Positions 44,605-57,690 of a DNA stretch of 64,000 bases are shown one piece after another. Source of the stretch: Boswellia sacra (lineage: Eukaryota > Streptophyta > Magnoliopsida > Sapindales > Burseraceae); contig SNVD02012908.1 in NCBI GenBank assembly GCA_013180625.2, positions 1 through 64,000 of the forward strand, written 5' to 3'. The notes under the pieces were generated by a model. The model was not told where the DNA came from, searched no databases, and saw nothing but the letters and a program-made list of their open reading frames with translations. Both the position numbers and the translations under genes were made by a program. Numbering within the stretch: position 1 is the stretch's first letter; the number at the start of each line of letters is the position of its first letter.

Positions 44605-46600
44605 CTATGAACAGGGCTTTCATCCTGTCAGAGCGTTTGCGACCACGACACTGTGTCAAAGCCTTTTTCGAGACTCAAGGGAACACAAACGAGCCATGGG
44701 CACATTTGGAGAAAGGACTCACCACAAATTATTCAATTGGGAATGAATGGGGGTAATCTGATCCCTCGCTTTAGGACCTAAACTATCCTCATCCCTTTGG
44801 AGATGAGTTCAAAAAGTTAGATACGAGTCTTTCAACTCGCCCGGATGTAAATCCGACCTCCACTTGGGAAATACTAAATAAAAATAACTTGTATCATTAC
44901 TTAGTTTGCTTAGATTGTTCGTTTTATGCACACATTATTTATTTTATCTTCTTTGAGCATGCAAGGTGATTTTTTAATCAAAACAATAGTATATTCATAC
45001 ATAGAAAGAGGGAGGAGAATAGAGTTACAATTCCTTTTAAACATGGGGGAAAGGGAAGGATTATATTCATTATTCTTCAATAATAAAATAAAGCAATTCT
45101 ATTTACAACACTCCAAATATAACATTCATGTAAATCAAGTATTCAATAACAAAAGCATATTCATGCAAATCATACATTTAATAAGCAATCAATTCGAGAT
45201 TCGATAAATAAGGAATTCCTCACCACTATATGTGAGTTTATTTCATGTTTATCAAACCTCTATATACATATTCATACATCTATCATTCTTTAGTGATGGT
45301 CCCTCACCATCAATATGAGTCCACCATCATTTCATGGTATCATTCTAATTAAAGTGTATTCATGGTACATTCATACAGTCACTAATCAATTAATTTAATA
45401 CAAAGCCATAATCTAATACCATTTCATTCTAGCCTAGATTTTAATAAATTCTATCATGGCGATTCTACCTATTGCTGTTTTAGTATAATTCATATCAATT
45501 ATCATTGCATTTCTAGCCTAAAACATAACATTCATGGCATATTCTAGCCTATTTCAAACAATCATCAATCATAGCATTTAAGGGTAAAATGGTAATTGTT
45601 ACCTATTCTACGCTATTTCCTAGCATTCATCAAAGCAAGTAAACTTTCTAGCATGATTCTAATCAAGTACTCTTAAGCATAATTCTAAAAATGTTCTCCT
45701 ATTCATGATTCTAAGCATTCGTAAAGAAAGTAAATTCCTAAGCATGTTTCTAATAAAGTGAGGATTGCAGACTTACCTTGACACGTTTATCTATCTTGCA
45801 AAACAAATTAGGTTAGCACAATTCATAATAACCCTAAACATGCTCCTAAGCATAAAATTAAACCCTAAATATGCTTCTTCTAAGCAGGAAAAATAAAAGA
45901 GAAAATGGAAGGGAAGAGAGAATTCGACTCTCAAAATTTACCCTTTTTAGAATTAGGACAAGAAAAGACTTCTTGAATTCTCAAGTATGTCTTCAAGAGG
46001 GAGAAAGATTATTGTATTTGACAATTGGTGTGTATTGCAAAGTGAGGGGGGGGGGGGGGGGGTGTGTGTGCAGATGAAAAATGAAGTTTTTTAAGGCCAA
46101 TTTCTTAAACTAAGCCATAAAGGTCCGGGCGGCCATCTTCAAACGGTTGGGTGGCTATTTGATAGCTGACTAACCATTAGCCAATAGCCAGGCAGCTGCT
46201 TGATGGCCAACCGACCAATTTCTCTTCGGCCTTTTTCTTTTTCGTCATCTTTCAATGTCCTCTCAGACCTTTGTTCTTTCGATTGCACATAACTTCTCGA
46301 ATTCAACCTCGATTTGCAATCTGTATATTTTTATAAAACTAGACATCCATATCTCCATAAGGTATATGACTCATCATTAGATTTCTCCTGAATTAATTTT
46401 TGTGAATTTTCAAAGTCACATGTCAGTTTTCAAGACTCTTTACCAACTTTTTCTCGCTCTTCTTTTCTTGGCCCTTAGGGGCATTTTGACCATTTTCTTT
46501 GCTCAACATTAATCTTCATGTCATCATTGAACTTAAAAAAACTCAGTGTCTATGGATACGCATTTCTGCCTTCATTGCAAGAAAAAATAAAAAGATTTTA
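44605..46600 (-). repeat. Candidate 5' LTR of the Tat/Ogre-like element
   Basis: Begins beside the primer site and shares ordered motifs with 35500-36400. The outer border is uncertain. It contains a poly-G run at 46046-46062. No gene seen. Confidence 0.4.
46046..46062. repeat. Poly-G run (17 bases)
   Basis: Seventeen consecutive G followed by a TG repeat. Possible G-quadruplex former and possible assembly weak point. Confidence 0.9.
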
Positions 46601-49600
46601 TACATGCAAGTATATATCACAATGTAAACTAGAGTAGTCACTAATCATATCTAGCATAGTCAGGCTAGCTATATTCAAATTATAAACAATAATATAAGAA
46701 GTAGAATATATAAACTATTATTACACTGTTTGTGCAACATAAATAGTCAAATAATAAGAGTATAAATATACACAACCTATCAATATTAAACAAGTAACCA
46801 CAATCATATGAGATACTCTTTGGCTTTAGATTGTTGAAAATATTTATAATAAATTTAAATAATAAAATCAATCAACACATTCAAGAAATAATAAAATATA
46901 ACAAGTAAAGAGATAAAGTAAGAAATATGTGGTTTGAGCACTTGGGAGGCAGTTAAAGGTATTATTCTAAAGCCAAAGAGTCACCCATCATGCGTCCCCA
47001 CCTCATGTAGGTAATGTCGATACTCAAAGGCTCCAAGATACGATACAATGCTTACAACATATCTCCTCGATAAGCATGATCACTGGAAGAAAATAACATG
47101 TCTCCATGTATCACAGTTGCTCAAAAATATAGAAAATACTCAAATATATTATCATTGTTGTTAGAAACATTCAAGACTCCTTTATATAGTAGACTCTTAG
47201 CTTAGGTAACTTATAAATTAAACCTCCTGTAACTCTTAAGCCATAATATTCTTAATAAAGACATGTACGTGACAAATAATAAGTATTGTAACTCATGTTT
47301 TTATTATATTTGTAACTCATGAAATTAATATCAAATTAAATTTTGTAATTCATCATATAAATATTTGTTTTAAACCTTTTATCTCTAGCAAACTGTTGCT
47401 GTCGCTTGGTAGAAGCCATGACATATCCATTTGAATAGGATTATGGGTGCAGAATTCAGCAACAAGTTGTGAAGCTACTTTTGATTGTTGCCTAGTAAAA
47501 GTTTGAAGTCCAGAGCGATTATGCTTTCCTTTCCTTCCAAATTTAAAAGATGAGCGGTTGATAGCGGAACTTAGACTGCTTCTGTTATAACGTAGAAGAA
47601 AAAAAAATCTAATCAAATATGCTCTAGATTCTTCTAAAAAATCATTAAAAAAGCTCTAAAGTCTTTGAGCTTAAGAAAATCGTGGAAAAGATTTTATCAA
47701 TGGTTTGTCGTCAAAATGTCAAAGGTGTTTTAAAGAAAGGTAAGTATTCGGCTTTAAATCAATTCTCTAAGGAAATAAACAATAGATCTATGAAATAATT
47801 TGTAAAACCACTATAAAGAAAGGTGTTTTGGTAGTGAGGGAAAGTAAATAATGTTTCTGAATTGACCAACCTTTGCGTGAGAAAAGTAAAAAGTAAGAAG
47901 ATGAGATAGTTTCAAGTGAATGGCCTTTGCTAGATATTTGATAAAAATTGAAGCTTTGTTAATCAATTGTGTTTTGGACGAAAAACTAGGTTGAGTTGAT
48001 TCTAACTATCGCCTCTGTGAAGACTTTTTAAAAAGGTTTTCATAAGTGATAGTTCTTAAAGGGTTAGGATTTTTCTATTGAGATTGGAGTCCTATCCCCT
48101 TTATGAATTATCTTAGATGATGATGATAAAAGAAGATAATTAATAAACAAGATAAATAATCACATAAATAAAATACCTATAAGATAAAGAGTTCGAATAT
48201 GATAAAAGGATTTTATGAATAAATAAATAAGGAAATAACTTGATAAAATTATAAAGGCGTTCAAAATCCAAACCAATCTATCCAAATCGACTGATCAAAT
48301 CCAAACCAATCTAATTTTGATTGGATTTAGTTAATTAGCGGATTATACTAGATTAGAATTTTTAAAAACTGAATTAATTGAAACGGATGATGGATCCTGT
48401 TATAAAAATCTGCCTAAATTGATCCAATCTAATGAAACGTAATAAGAGTAAAATGTAATATCTAAAAAATAAAAATGACCATGTCCAATATAATTTCAAT
48501 AATTTGAATATAATAAAATATGTTTAACTCTAAATTAAGTAACAAAAACATACAAGATTTCTATAATATGCATGGACACTGACGTTAATACAAGAAATGA
48601 ATTGCTCCATATTATGCATGCCTTATTAGAGTCATATAAAGTTATTTAAGATTAAAATTTGTGTAATGGGATGGGGTGATTTAAATGTTTATTGTTATTT
48701 TTCATTTGGGTACTTTAATTAATTTAGAAATGAATTTCTATGTCTTATATTATGAGCAACTACTCATTTTTAAATTTGCATTAATATATTATCATTATAT
48801 TTTATGTCATATCACATTAAATTATGTTTTTTAATTGAAACATATTGTACTTTTTCTTATAAATTTTTTTTAAGTTAGGATCATAGAGGATCAAATTATA
48901 ATTTTTTAGATCAGATAGAATAATGGTTTCTACAAAATCAGATTAGATTGGGTTGGATTTAATTTCACTCTTTGATTGGATTAGATTAGATTAGTTATTA
49001 GTTGAATCCATTGGTTTTAAACCGATGAATACTCTTAATTAATTATTAATGTTTGAATGTGAATAGTGATGTCTATAGTGCTGTGAACTGTTTTGTAAAT
49101 ACTATTAGTGAACAATATGTGTGAATAGTAATATGTGAATAGTAACTAACAATATTAACACATAGACAGTATTCTGGAACAATAAACATCATTATTAAAA
49201 ATTAATATGAAAATATATAGTAGATTAGGACTATTTGGACTTTGAAACAACTGCACATGTCTTTTGGTCTTAAGTATCTTAGTATGGTTAAAAATAAAAT
49301 CCCTCCAACTAGGTCATAACTTTAGAGACACTCTTAACAACCTATATCAGAAAATTGCTAGCTATTTGATTATAGGTGAGAGTTGATTATAATAAAGAAG
49401 ATGGATCCATGTCGTTATTGTATCTCTCTAAATGGCACAAGAATGTTGAAGTAGGGTACATGTTTTCATTATTTCTTGTTTTCGTAGCTTTCAACCACAT
49501 TATCTAGCTTAAAATAGAGATATATATGTGAACTAAGCTTAGATATAGTGCACTTTTTGCCAAAATTTGTTGAAAATTACAAATCGTAGAGAAAATCTGG
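46601..49600. other. Intergenic, no confident gene
   Basis: AT-rich. The ORF 47353-47616 (-) has no recognisable motif. Around 48250-49020, strings such as CCAAACCAATCTA and GATTGGATTAGATTAGATTAG near both sides suggest a decayed inverted-repeat element, not firmly bounded. Confidence 0.4.
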
Positions 49601-49649
49601 TATAGCAGTCGAAGGGGAAGAAGACTCAATTTTTCGAGCGAGATTGCTC

Positions 49650-49880
49650 AATAATATGTCGTGTGTCAGATATATAAGACCGACTCTCAACATGTCGATG
49701 GGTCATGTCGAGTGTCGAGGGAGCGTGTCGAGGCTTTGGTCAAGTGTCAAGTTAGTGCATCGAGCGGAGTGTCGGATGTGTCAATTGTCAGATGTGTATT
49801 TTGTCGAGTTAGTGTGTTGAGTGTCAAGCGTCGAGTTAGATTCCGTCGAGATATGTTGAGCATTTTGGCAGAATTGTCAT
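49650..49880. repeat. Left array of GTCGAGTGTCGA-type repeats
   Basis: About 15 imperfect copies of GTGTCGAG or its variants lie immediately upstream of the transposase pseudogene. Confidence 0.75.
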
Positions 49881-49933
49881 TCTCGTGACATATTTAAGCA
49901 ATTTCATAATGATTTTTTGCCCATGGACCTTAT

Positions 49934-52738
49934 ATGATATGTCTCTATCATGCAGGACATAAAAACTTTACGCATACTTATTCTATACAATGGTCTTGGA
50001 TTATGCAAGAGAATGGTGGTTATTTGTACACCTGTGGGAGGGCAAAGCCATTGATAATTCATAGGTGTACTATTTATAATAAGTTGGTTGACTGTATTAG
50101 TACTGAAATGGGTTAGGATCTTCGTAAGCATAACATAAGTTTAAAGGTTCAATTTACTTTTAAGGGTGTTCCGCCATTGTCGACTCCTATTGAGACTGAC
50201 AAAGATGTTTTTTTTTGTACAACATTGTTTGGAGGACTAACAGTCATATACACCATTAATTGTTAAAGTTGAAGATATGAAGAAGCAAAGATATAGGTCA
50301 GGATCTGATGCAGTATGAAAGCGACAGAGATCTTCTTATCTCTTTTTGTTTCACTCAGCAAGTGGAAGTAACCAATTAAGTGAGTCCACTCCTGTTTGTG
50401 CACAACCATAATTGAATGATGATATTGGCATTGATGTTGAACAATATTTAGGGCATGCAGGGCATGAGTCAATTGGGGTGTTAGGTGAAAATGAATAAGG
50501 GGTGCCCCCGTTGATACCATTGAGATTAGTGCATCATCTCGATAGCATTAGAGAGTTTTAGAGTTTAGGCAATATTGATGCTAATAATACTAGTGATGAT
50601 TTTAATGATGATGATGGTGGTGATAAAGATTATGATGATGGTAATGATGATGTTAGTGAGCATGGTGACGACAAGAATGATGATTGCACTCTTCATATTG
50701 AAGATTTGGGTGAGAGTTTGAATGATTTTATTGTTGATAGATAGAATGTGGATGGTTCACATTTTGATAATAATGAACAGATGAAGATTTTGAATGATGT
50801 GAATCAAGATATGTCGTTTACCATTTCTTCTCCAATTCACTCCACACCTACTCCTACACTATATGGACATCAACAAAATCCAATCTTGAATAATAAGCCA
50901 AGAATGGATGCAAATTCTATATATCAAGAAGCTAATTTGGGCTTTGAAAATGGCAACCATCGGGATAACACATTTAGGTGGATGCCACCTGTTGTGCATT
51001 CATCATCTGTAGTTGACGATGATGCTTCATCGTTTATAGTTGATGGGATTGAGGTTGCAGTTATACAGATGTTTAATAGCAAAACCGAGCTTCGTGAGAA
51101 GTTATCAAATTTGACATTAAGATGTAACTTTTAATTCAAGGTGAGGAACTCTAACGCAACAAGGTTTGAGGTCGTATGTCGTGCTGAATCTTGTAAATGG
51201 TGTTTATGTGCCACAATGGTAGTCGATTCATGTTTCTTTCAAGTGAAAAAGTATAAAAACCATCACACATGTTCCAGAGCTGGACTTCACCCAAATCACA
51301 AACAGGCAACTGCATATGTCATTGGCAAACATATTAAGAGCAAATTCATTCAGGCATCAAGAATATATCGTCCGAAGGATATTATGTTTGATGTTCAGGA
51401 GACATTGGGCGTTAATATCACATACAACAAGGTATGCAGGGCAAAGAAGCCAGCTTTGCAAGAACTTTACGGATCTCATGAGGAATCATTCACACTACTC
51501 TCCAAGCATATATACATGATTGAGAAAGCAAACTCGGAGACCAAAATGACTTAGAAACTGATGACAGTAACCATTTCAGATACTTTTTCATGAGTATAGG
51601 GGCTTCTATTGCCAGATTTGCATCATCAATTAGGCTAGTTATTACAATTGATAGATCTTTTCTGAAAGGGAAATATGGAGGTACAATATTTTGGCTTCTT
51701 GTATGGATGAAACTAAACAAATATACCCATTGACATTTGAAGTTGGGCATTCTAAAAATGATGACTCGTGAAACTAGTTCATGAGACAATTGCGTGATCA
51801 CTTAGTACAAAATGTCTAAGATATTGTTTTCATTTCTGACCGTCATTGAAGCATTGAACGAGCTATTGTAGAAGCTTTTCCTCATGCATTGCACGGATTG
51901 TGCACTCATCATCTGAAGGGTAACTTGAAGGCCACATTCAAATACAAGACTTTGTTGGATATATACTCTCCAGCTGTAAGGATATATCACTGTACTGATT
52001 TCAACTATCATACACGACAAATTGAATCATCTATGCCACAGCAGCAATTTATCTTCAAGAGATTGGAGTCGATAAATGGGCACGTTCACAGTTTCATGGC
52101 CGACGGTATAACATCATGACAACAAATAATGCTGAGTCGATGAACAGTTGCTTGCAACATGCGCGATTCCTTCCAGCTATATTGTTGGCAGATTATTACC
52201 AAGCGAACTTGCAGCAATAATTCTACGAGCGTTGAGAGTTATTTGCTAACTCAGAATTACATCTCTCGCATGGGCTAACAAGTTGATGGAGGAGCGTTTA
52301 AAAGAGGGCGAACATATGAGAGTTACTGGTATCTCTCTTACTATGTACAAGGTGAGAGGCAACGACCGTGTCAAGGTCATTGACATGCACGCTCGGATAT
52401 GTACGTGCGGGGTGTTTGATCTTGACCAGCTTCCATGTGCACATGTATTAGCTGTTTGCAAACATATGAACCTACTAACGTGCCATGATTATTGTGCCCA
52501 TTGGTATACAACTGAAACATTACTACATGCATATGCTTTGCCAGTTGTTCCTGGTGAAGTTAGTGAGGATTGGATGGTTCTTGAGGAGGTACGCAGCAGA
52601 GTGGTTCTACCGCCAGTCATGAGGAGACCAGCCGGTCGTCCTCAGAGGAAACGAATCCTTTCTGTCGGTGAGTCTAGTTCATCTCAAAATTATAAGCGTT
52701 GTGGAAGTTTTGGGCACAATTGTCAGGCTTGCTGAAAC
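49934..52738 (+). pseudogene. MuDR-type transposase, broken
   Basis: The N-terminal PB1-like segment is at 50003-50150 (GGYLYTCGRAKPLIIHRCTI). An acidic low-complexity stretch follows at about 50560-50740. The MuDR DNA-binding domain is in ORF 51141-51554 (VCRAESCKWCLCATMVVDSC, HHTCS). Core pieces continue in shifting frames at 51570-52130 (ITIDRSFLKGKYGG, ISDRH, HGLCTHHLKGNLKA). ORF 52283-52735 has the SWIM zinc finger (ICTCGVFDLDQLPCAHVLA) and a terminal CX2C-type knuckle (CGSFGHNCQAC). Stops and frame breaks at 50116, 51134, 51554, throughout 51560-51900 and at 52120-52280 make it inactive. Confidence 0.88.
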
Positions 52739-53293
52739 CTAGTTCCACTTAATGTTGTTACTAGGGCACGACGTGACAGGGGATGATGTCTGTCAAATGT
52801 ACGAAATGTGTATTTTTCTCTTTGTAATATTATTTGTTTGCTCTGCGATTTAGTGTATTTATATTTTTCCATCAGAGGCTAGTTCAAATGACTAAACTTT
52901 CATTTATGTGCTTTTGTCAATATATAAAATATTCATGTATGAAATATTCATTTATGTGCTTTGTCAATATATAAAACATTCATGTATAAAACACTAATTT
53001 TTGTGCTTTGTCAATGAATTAAATATTCATGTATGAAACACGAATTTATGTGCTTTGTCAATGTATAAAATATTCATGTATGAAAAGTTTTCGACGACAT
53101 ACACGTATGTAGCAATACATCCGAAAAAAATGTATTTACATTTTTTCATACTGACCTTTTCATTTAACTATACAAGTACGTACCCTTATACATGGAAAAA
53201 ATGTGCCAGTATACAAAATGTATAACTATTCAAAAATGTGTAACATGTACCAAAAACTCATGGGACAATACGTCTACCATACATGACACAAAA

Positions 53294-56200
53294 TCATGGT
53301 AGAGTCATGCTGGGTTGTAGCTTAACATTTGCTGACACAACATCTGCAGACCTTGTGGTGGCTGAGATGACCTCCTCCGCCTGTGGTAGAATGCCATAAG
53401 CCCAAAATTGTAATGCCATTCTTCGTCGAAGTGTCTTGTCTGTGAATGCCTTAATGCCTGCCAATGGAACGCCCCCTGCTAAGAACTCCATGAACTTCAA
53501 ACAATGCACACCGTATGCTCTTCCCCTAGTCTTTTGTTGTGGTACCTGGGACGAATCCTCGATGCGTTAAATGGCATACGGGGTTACGGGGTAGTCAGGA
53601 AGACCATAAACCTCTATTAACACCATACGTGATATCATCTCTACCTGACACCAGACTGGATCTCTCACTGTGTTAGTGGAATTGTACGCAACATATGAGT
53701 TATATATGACTATCACACAGCGATTCAAATCCACCTCGGCTGCCACCCAATGTTCGCTCCTGATGTTAACAGGGACATAGAGCTGAAAAGAAAATTGACA
53801 ACAAGGAAATCAATAACAGCATTTTGATTAAAACAGCACATACTAACACATTGAATATAAATGGACTCACACTGTCCACATCAACTCATGGTCATCCAAT
53901 GAGGGTTATCTCACCAAGGAGAAATTGAACAATATCTGACTTGTTCACCTAGTCAATATCATCCAGTCTGTCCAAGAATCGTGTCCACAACGATTGAACT
54001 TTTAACTGCAATTTCATGAGTACGGTTAGCTAACTCTCGAATAGGCATAATGATGGAATCACAAATAAATTATAATTTCATATGTTTTGCAAATACCTAC
54101 CCAAAAAGTTGTGTCCAGAAAAACAGACCTCTAGACAGCACCTGTGCCCATATCGCGAGCTCTACAGCATAATGTCCATAAGTAGCTGTCAATAAATATT
54201 AAAATAGTATATTGTTCAGAAGGAGATGACAAGGAGTAAAACAAACCTCAGATGCAAGCCACTCGGATAGCGTGGTCAACGTGATGAAGAACTCACGGCC
54301 AACTACGCAGACGCCCAAGTCAACATCGCCTGACGCCTCACTCATCCACATATCGAAGCTGAGGTAATCAGCATTTGGTGTAGGGGCATTTGGGTTAAAT
54401 AGTGAAACTCGAGTCCACAGGATGCCATGGGATACATTGTCTGCATTCTATGTCATCGCCTCCCAACACTGTAAAATAGGCTTCTCCGCGGGCTGAAGAA
54501 CTAGACCTTTTGCGGGCTGAACAACCTGGTCCTTTGGCTATACTTGTGGAATGTTAGAGGCTATCTCATATGGCACGACCCTCGCTTTCTTTCTCCCCGA
54601 TGGACTAACGAAGGGGCTCCGTTTATACTTTCTCAAAAATAGTCGTCGACCTCGAAGGGAAACGAAGCCCATGGGAGTAGCATCGACCGCACGAGCACTC
54701 GCGTCCACAGGTTCGGGTTCTTTTGCCTTTTGACCGCCATCATCATCACCCAGACCATCATCTGAATCTTGTATTACAGTAAACCATCACGACGGGTTAA
54801 GCGATGTGACATCATAAAAATCATTAATTACGTTATTAACTTGTGTGACATACCGTGCAAGCGTATCCAAAATGGTCACCCAGTAGCATAACAGCTTCAT
54901 GCAGAAGTACTATCTCCTCTCGCATATCCTTGTTCTCTGCCCGTAACATTGTTATCTCCTCCCGGAGTCATACAAGCTCACGCAAAATTGTGCTCTCAAA
55001 CCCATCATGGAATGGACGTGCCTATATATCATTATTCACAATCAACATGAGAAACTAACCAACTAGTAATGTAAACGAATGTAACTTTTTATTATATAAT
55101 GTAAACGAAAAAGTATACGAATGTAACTTTTCATTATATACCTTCAAGCCGGAAGGGACATCACGTATAGAAGGAGAAATGTCACGGTAGGCAGTCGTGG
55201 GACCCGAAGGAGGAATTGAATCACATATAGGACCATAGCTATCGAACATGGTAGGTGCAGGATTGATGGGTGGACTGGCTGTGTCCATGACTACCCTCAC
55301 ATTAGGTCTATCGACGGAACTATGTCCAGCAGGATGAGTTCCTAATGGATCTTCATGACAATAACTCTCGTATGCGGGAGGTGAAGGACTAACGGCGGAA
55401 GCCGACGACAGAGACCACACACAATTATCTGGAGGACTGGCTGTGTCGATGACTGGCCCCACGTCAGGTCTAATAGAGGAACTCTGACCAAGAGGAGGTG
55501 AAGCTGATGGATCCCCTATGGGGAGTGGCTCAATCCTCTCATCAGGCAGTAAAGGAGCATCCACAGATGCAGTCCATGCTACATGTGCACATCTCTAGAT
55601 GCCAACCACTGCAACAAGCCTAATGTACCAATCAGTGGTCTGCTCAGCCTCAGATGGCTCTAAAACGATGAGTGGATGAGCCTGCATCATCAAATAAGCC
55701 ATCAAATTAATTAATGATTCGTTGTGACCGATAACAGGAAAAACACTTAGTGGAACCTGACATACCGTCCTCCTAACCAATATGACATCCTGTTTGACGA
55801 TGTCCTCTGATGGGGTTTTTTATGTCTCCCACTTCAACAAGTGTGTTATCCTCTTCGCAAAAACCCTATTTGCTCACCCATATGTTATGTCAACGTATGG
55901 CACAGCGTCGTTCAACCAAACCTTAATAACATAAGTGTTTTTAAGTGATATTAGGTATTTCAAAATGTAATTCAACGAAACTAATAAACATGTCCAACAT
56001 TTGTTATTCAGTATGTACCTGAAGAGCGTAGGGGCACCCTTCTAAGTTATATGTCTCAAAATGCTTCCCTTTCCCCATCGTCTTCTTTTTCTTCTCTTTC
56101 GCTCGTTTTTTATACTTTCCAACCTCCCATCCAAAGCTTTTTTCATCCCTTTAAATGTCTTATCGTAAGACACTGAACCTTATAAATAATTGTTAAAACT

Positions 56201-56900
56201 ATCCAATGTGTTAACAAAATTCAACCACTTACAGGAGACGTATCGGCATCGCTCGTCCCATGACAAATCATTTGAGCACATAATACAAGGCCAGCTTTAC
56301 AACATTCTTGTCTGGCATAGATGACACATTTAATGCTCAAAGTCTCGAATAGAAATGCATGAGCTCCATGGCCTGACCCCCAAAGTAAGTATTCAACAAA
56401 TGGTACGGATTCAAGACATTTGGTATTAGGGGGCACGGGGGTAGCAAATTTCAAAGCGGTCACCAAATCGAACTCGTTCTTAAAAAAAAGAATCAGTCTT
56501 CCTGGAAAGAAAAAAAAAACATAAGATGCCAATAATGGTAAAAAAAACAAAACTACAATGATCAAATGTTAAAAAATAAAATTAGTTAACTACATTGTAG
56601 TTCAAATACCATATTTTTACCTTCAATAAGGAACCACATCTCTTCATCATACCCCACTGTGTTAAGCTCCCACTGAAGCACGTTATACTCCAACTGAGAC
56701 AGAAAGGACAACTCCTGAATGTCGAGGAGAAACCCAAAACATGTATTACGAAACATATTTTGTTGGTTCTCATTCAAGTTCACGCGAATCCATTCTATAC
56801 AGTCCAAACTGGCTAAGTTTGTGACAATCGCATGGTAGTGCTAATCATACAGAGTCTTCAGGGTGAAGGACAATCCAAATTTATTTGCCATTTGCTTCAA
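53294..56900 (-). pseudogene. DUF1985 / Ulp1-like peptidase gene of the MULE, broken
   Basis: On the - strand, an N-terminal DUF1985 segment at 56807-56586 (NMFRNTCFGFLLDIQELSFL) is followed by a proline- and serine-rich linker (55564-55055). Then come pieces of a C48 peptidase: SGDVDLGVCVVGREFFITLT and LSEWLASE near 54330-54245, SLWTRFLDRLDDID near 53990, LYVPVNIRSEHWVAAEVDLN near 53780-53720 with the catalytic His, and GRAYGVHCLKFMEF near 53535-53490. Family members have a DCG motif at this last place; here the sequence is AYG, so the nucleophile Cys is replaced by Tyr. Several in-frame stops add to this. Known relatives cleave SUMO. Confidence 0.72.
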
Positions 56901-56984
56901 CATGGAAAAATAAAATAGTATGTTACAGTTAAATATTATGGAAAAAGGCAAAAAAAACAAGGCTAAAACATACAATCTATCAAA

Positions 56985-57690
56985 TCGCTCGACATAACTT
57001 GACGAAACACGACATGCTCGATAGAGTTTGAATAAAGAAACCGACGTTCGATGAACTCCATCGAGTGTCCGAAGAAACTTATGTCGGATTCTTGGAATCG
57101 ACTTACGCGAGATCAGACATCCGACAATACGACTGTGTCAGTTGTCGGCCTTGTCGAGTGTCGGATTCAAAATCCGACAAAGTATACTCTTCGGATTCGT
57201 CTCCATGGCTTTGAGTAACATCGGATTTTGTAACCGACACTCGACATTGGTGTTTTCACTTTCATCGATTATCAATTTTACGTTAACCAACAAAGGCATC
57301 TGAAGCCTGAAACCGACACTCGATGCCATAATTACACATCGTCAAATGTCGGAGGCATGGTTTTGGTTTACTAGATGTCGGTTTATATGAAACCGACACC
57401 CGATGAAAGCGAAAATAGGTTCATCGATGAAATGTGTCGAGTCCCGTCAAATGCATCAACCAACACTCGCCATTAGGGCATTTACATAAAACTGACACTT
57501 GACATTCCCAATTACATCGACGTTGAGTGTCGAAGACATGGTTTTGATACACCTAGATATCAGTTTACACGAAAATGACACTCGATATCTTCGAAAATGC
57601 CTTGATAGCGAGTGTCGGTTGAAGCATCCGACGGGACTCGACACGTTTTGTTGAGTGTAGAGCGAATACCGACACTCGCCATTGTCTTTA
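56985..57690. repeat. Right array of CGACACTCGACA-type repeats
   Basis: More than 20 imperfect copies of ACCGACACTCGA, TGTCGAGTGTCGG and variants on both strands, upstream of the Ulp1-like pseudogene. Same core as the left array at 49650-49880. Confidence 0.8.

Noticed and set aside
48250..49030. Inverted-repeat element with CCAAACCAAT ends
   Set aside because: Only short, imperfect matches at the ends and no target duplication could be seen.
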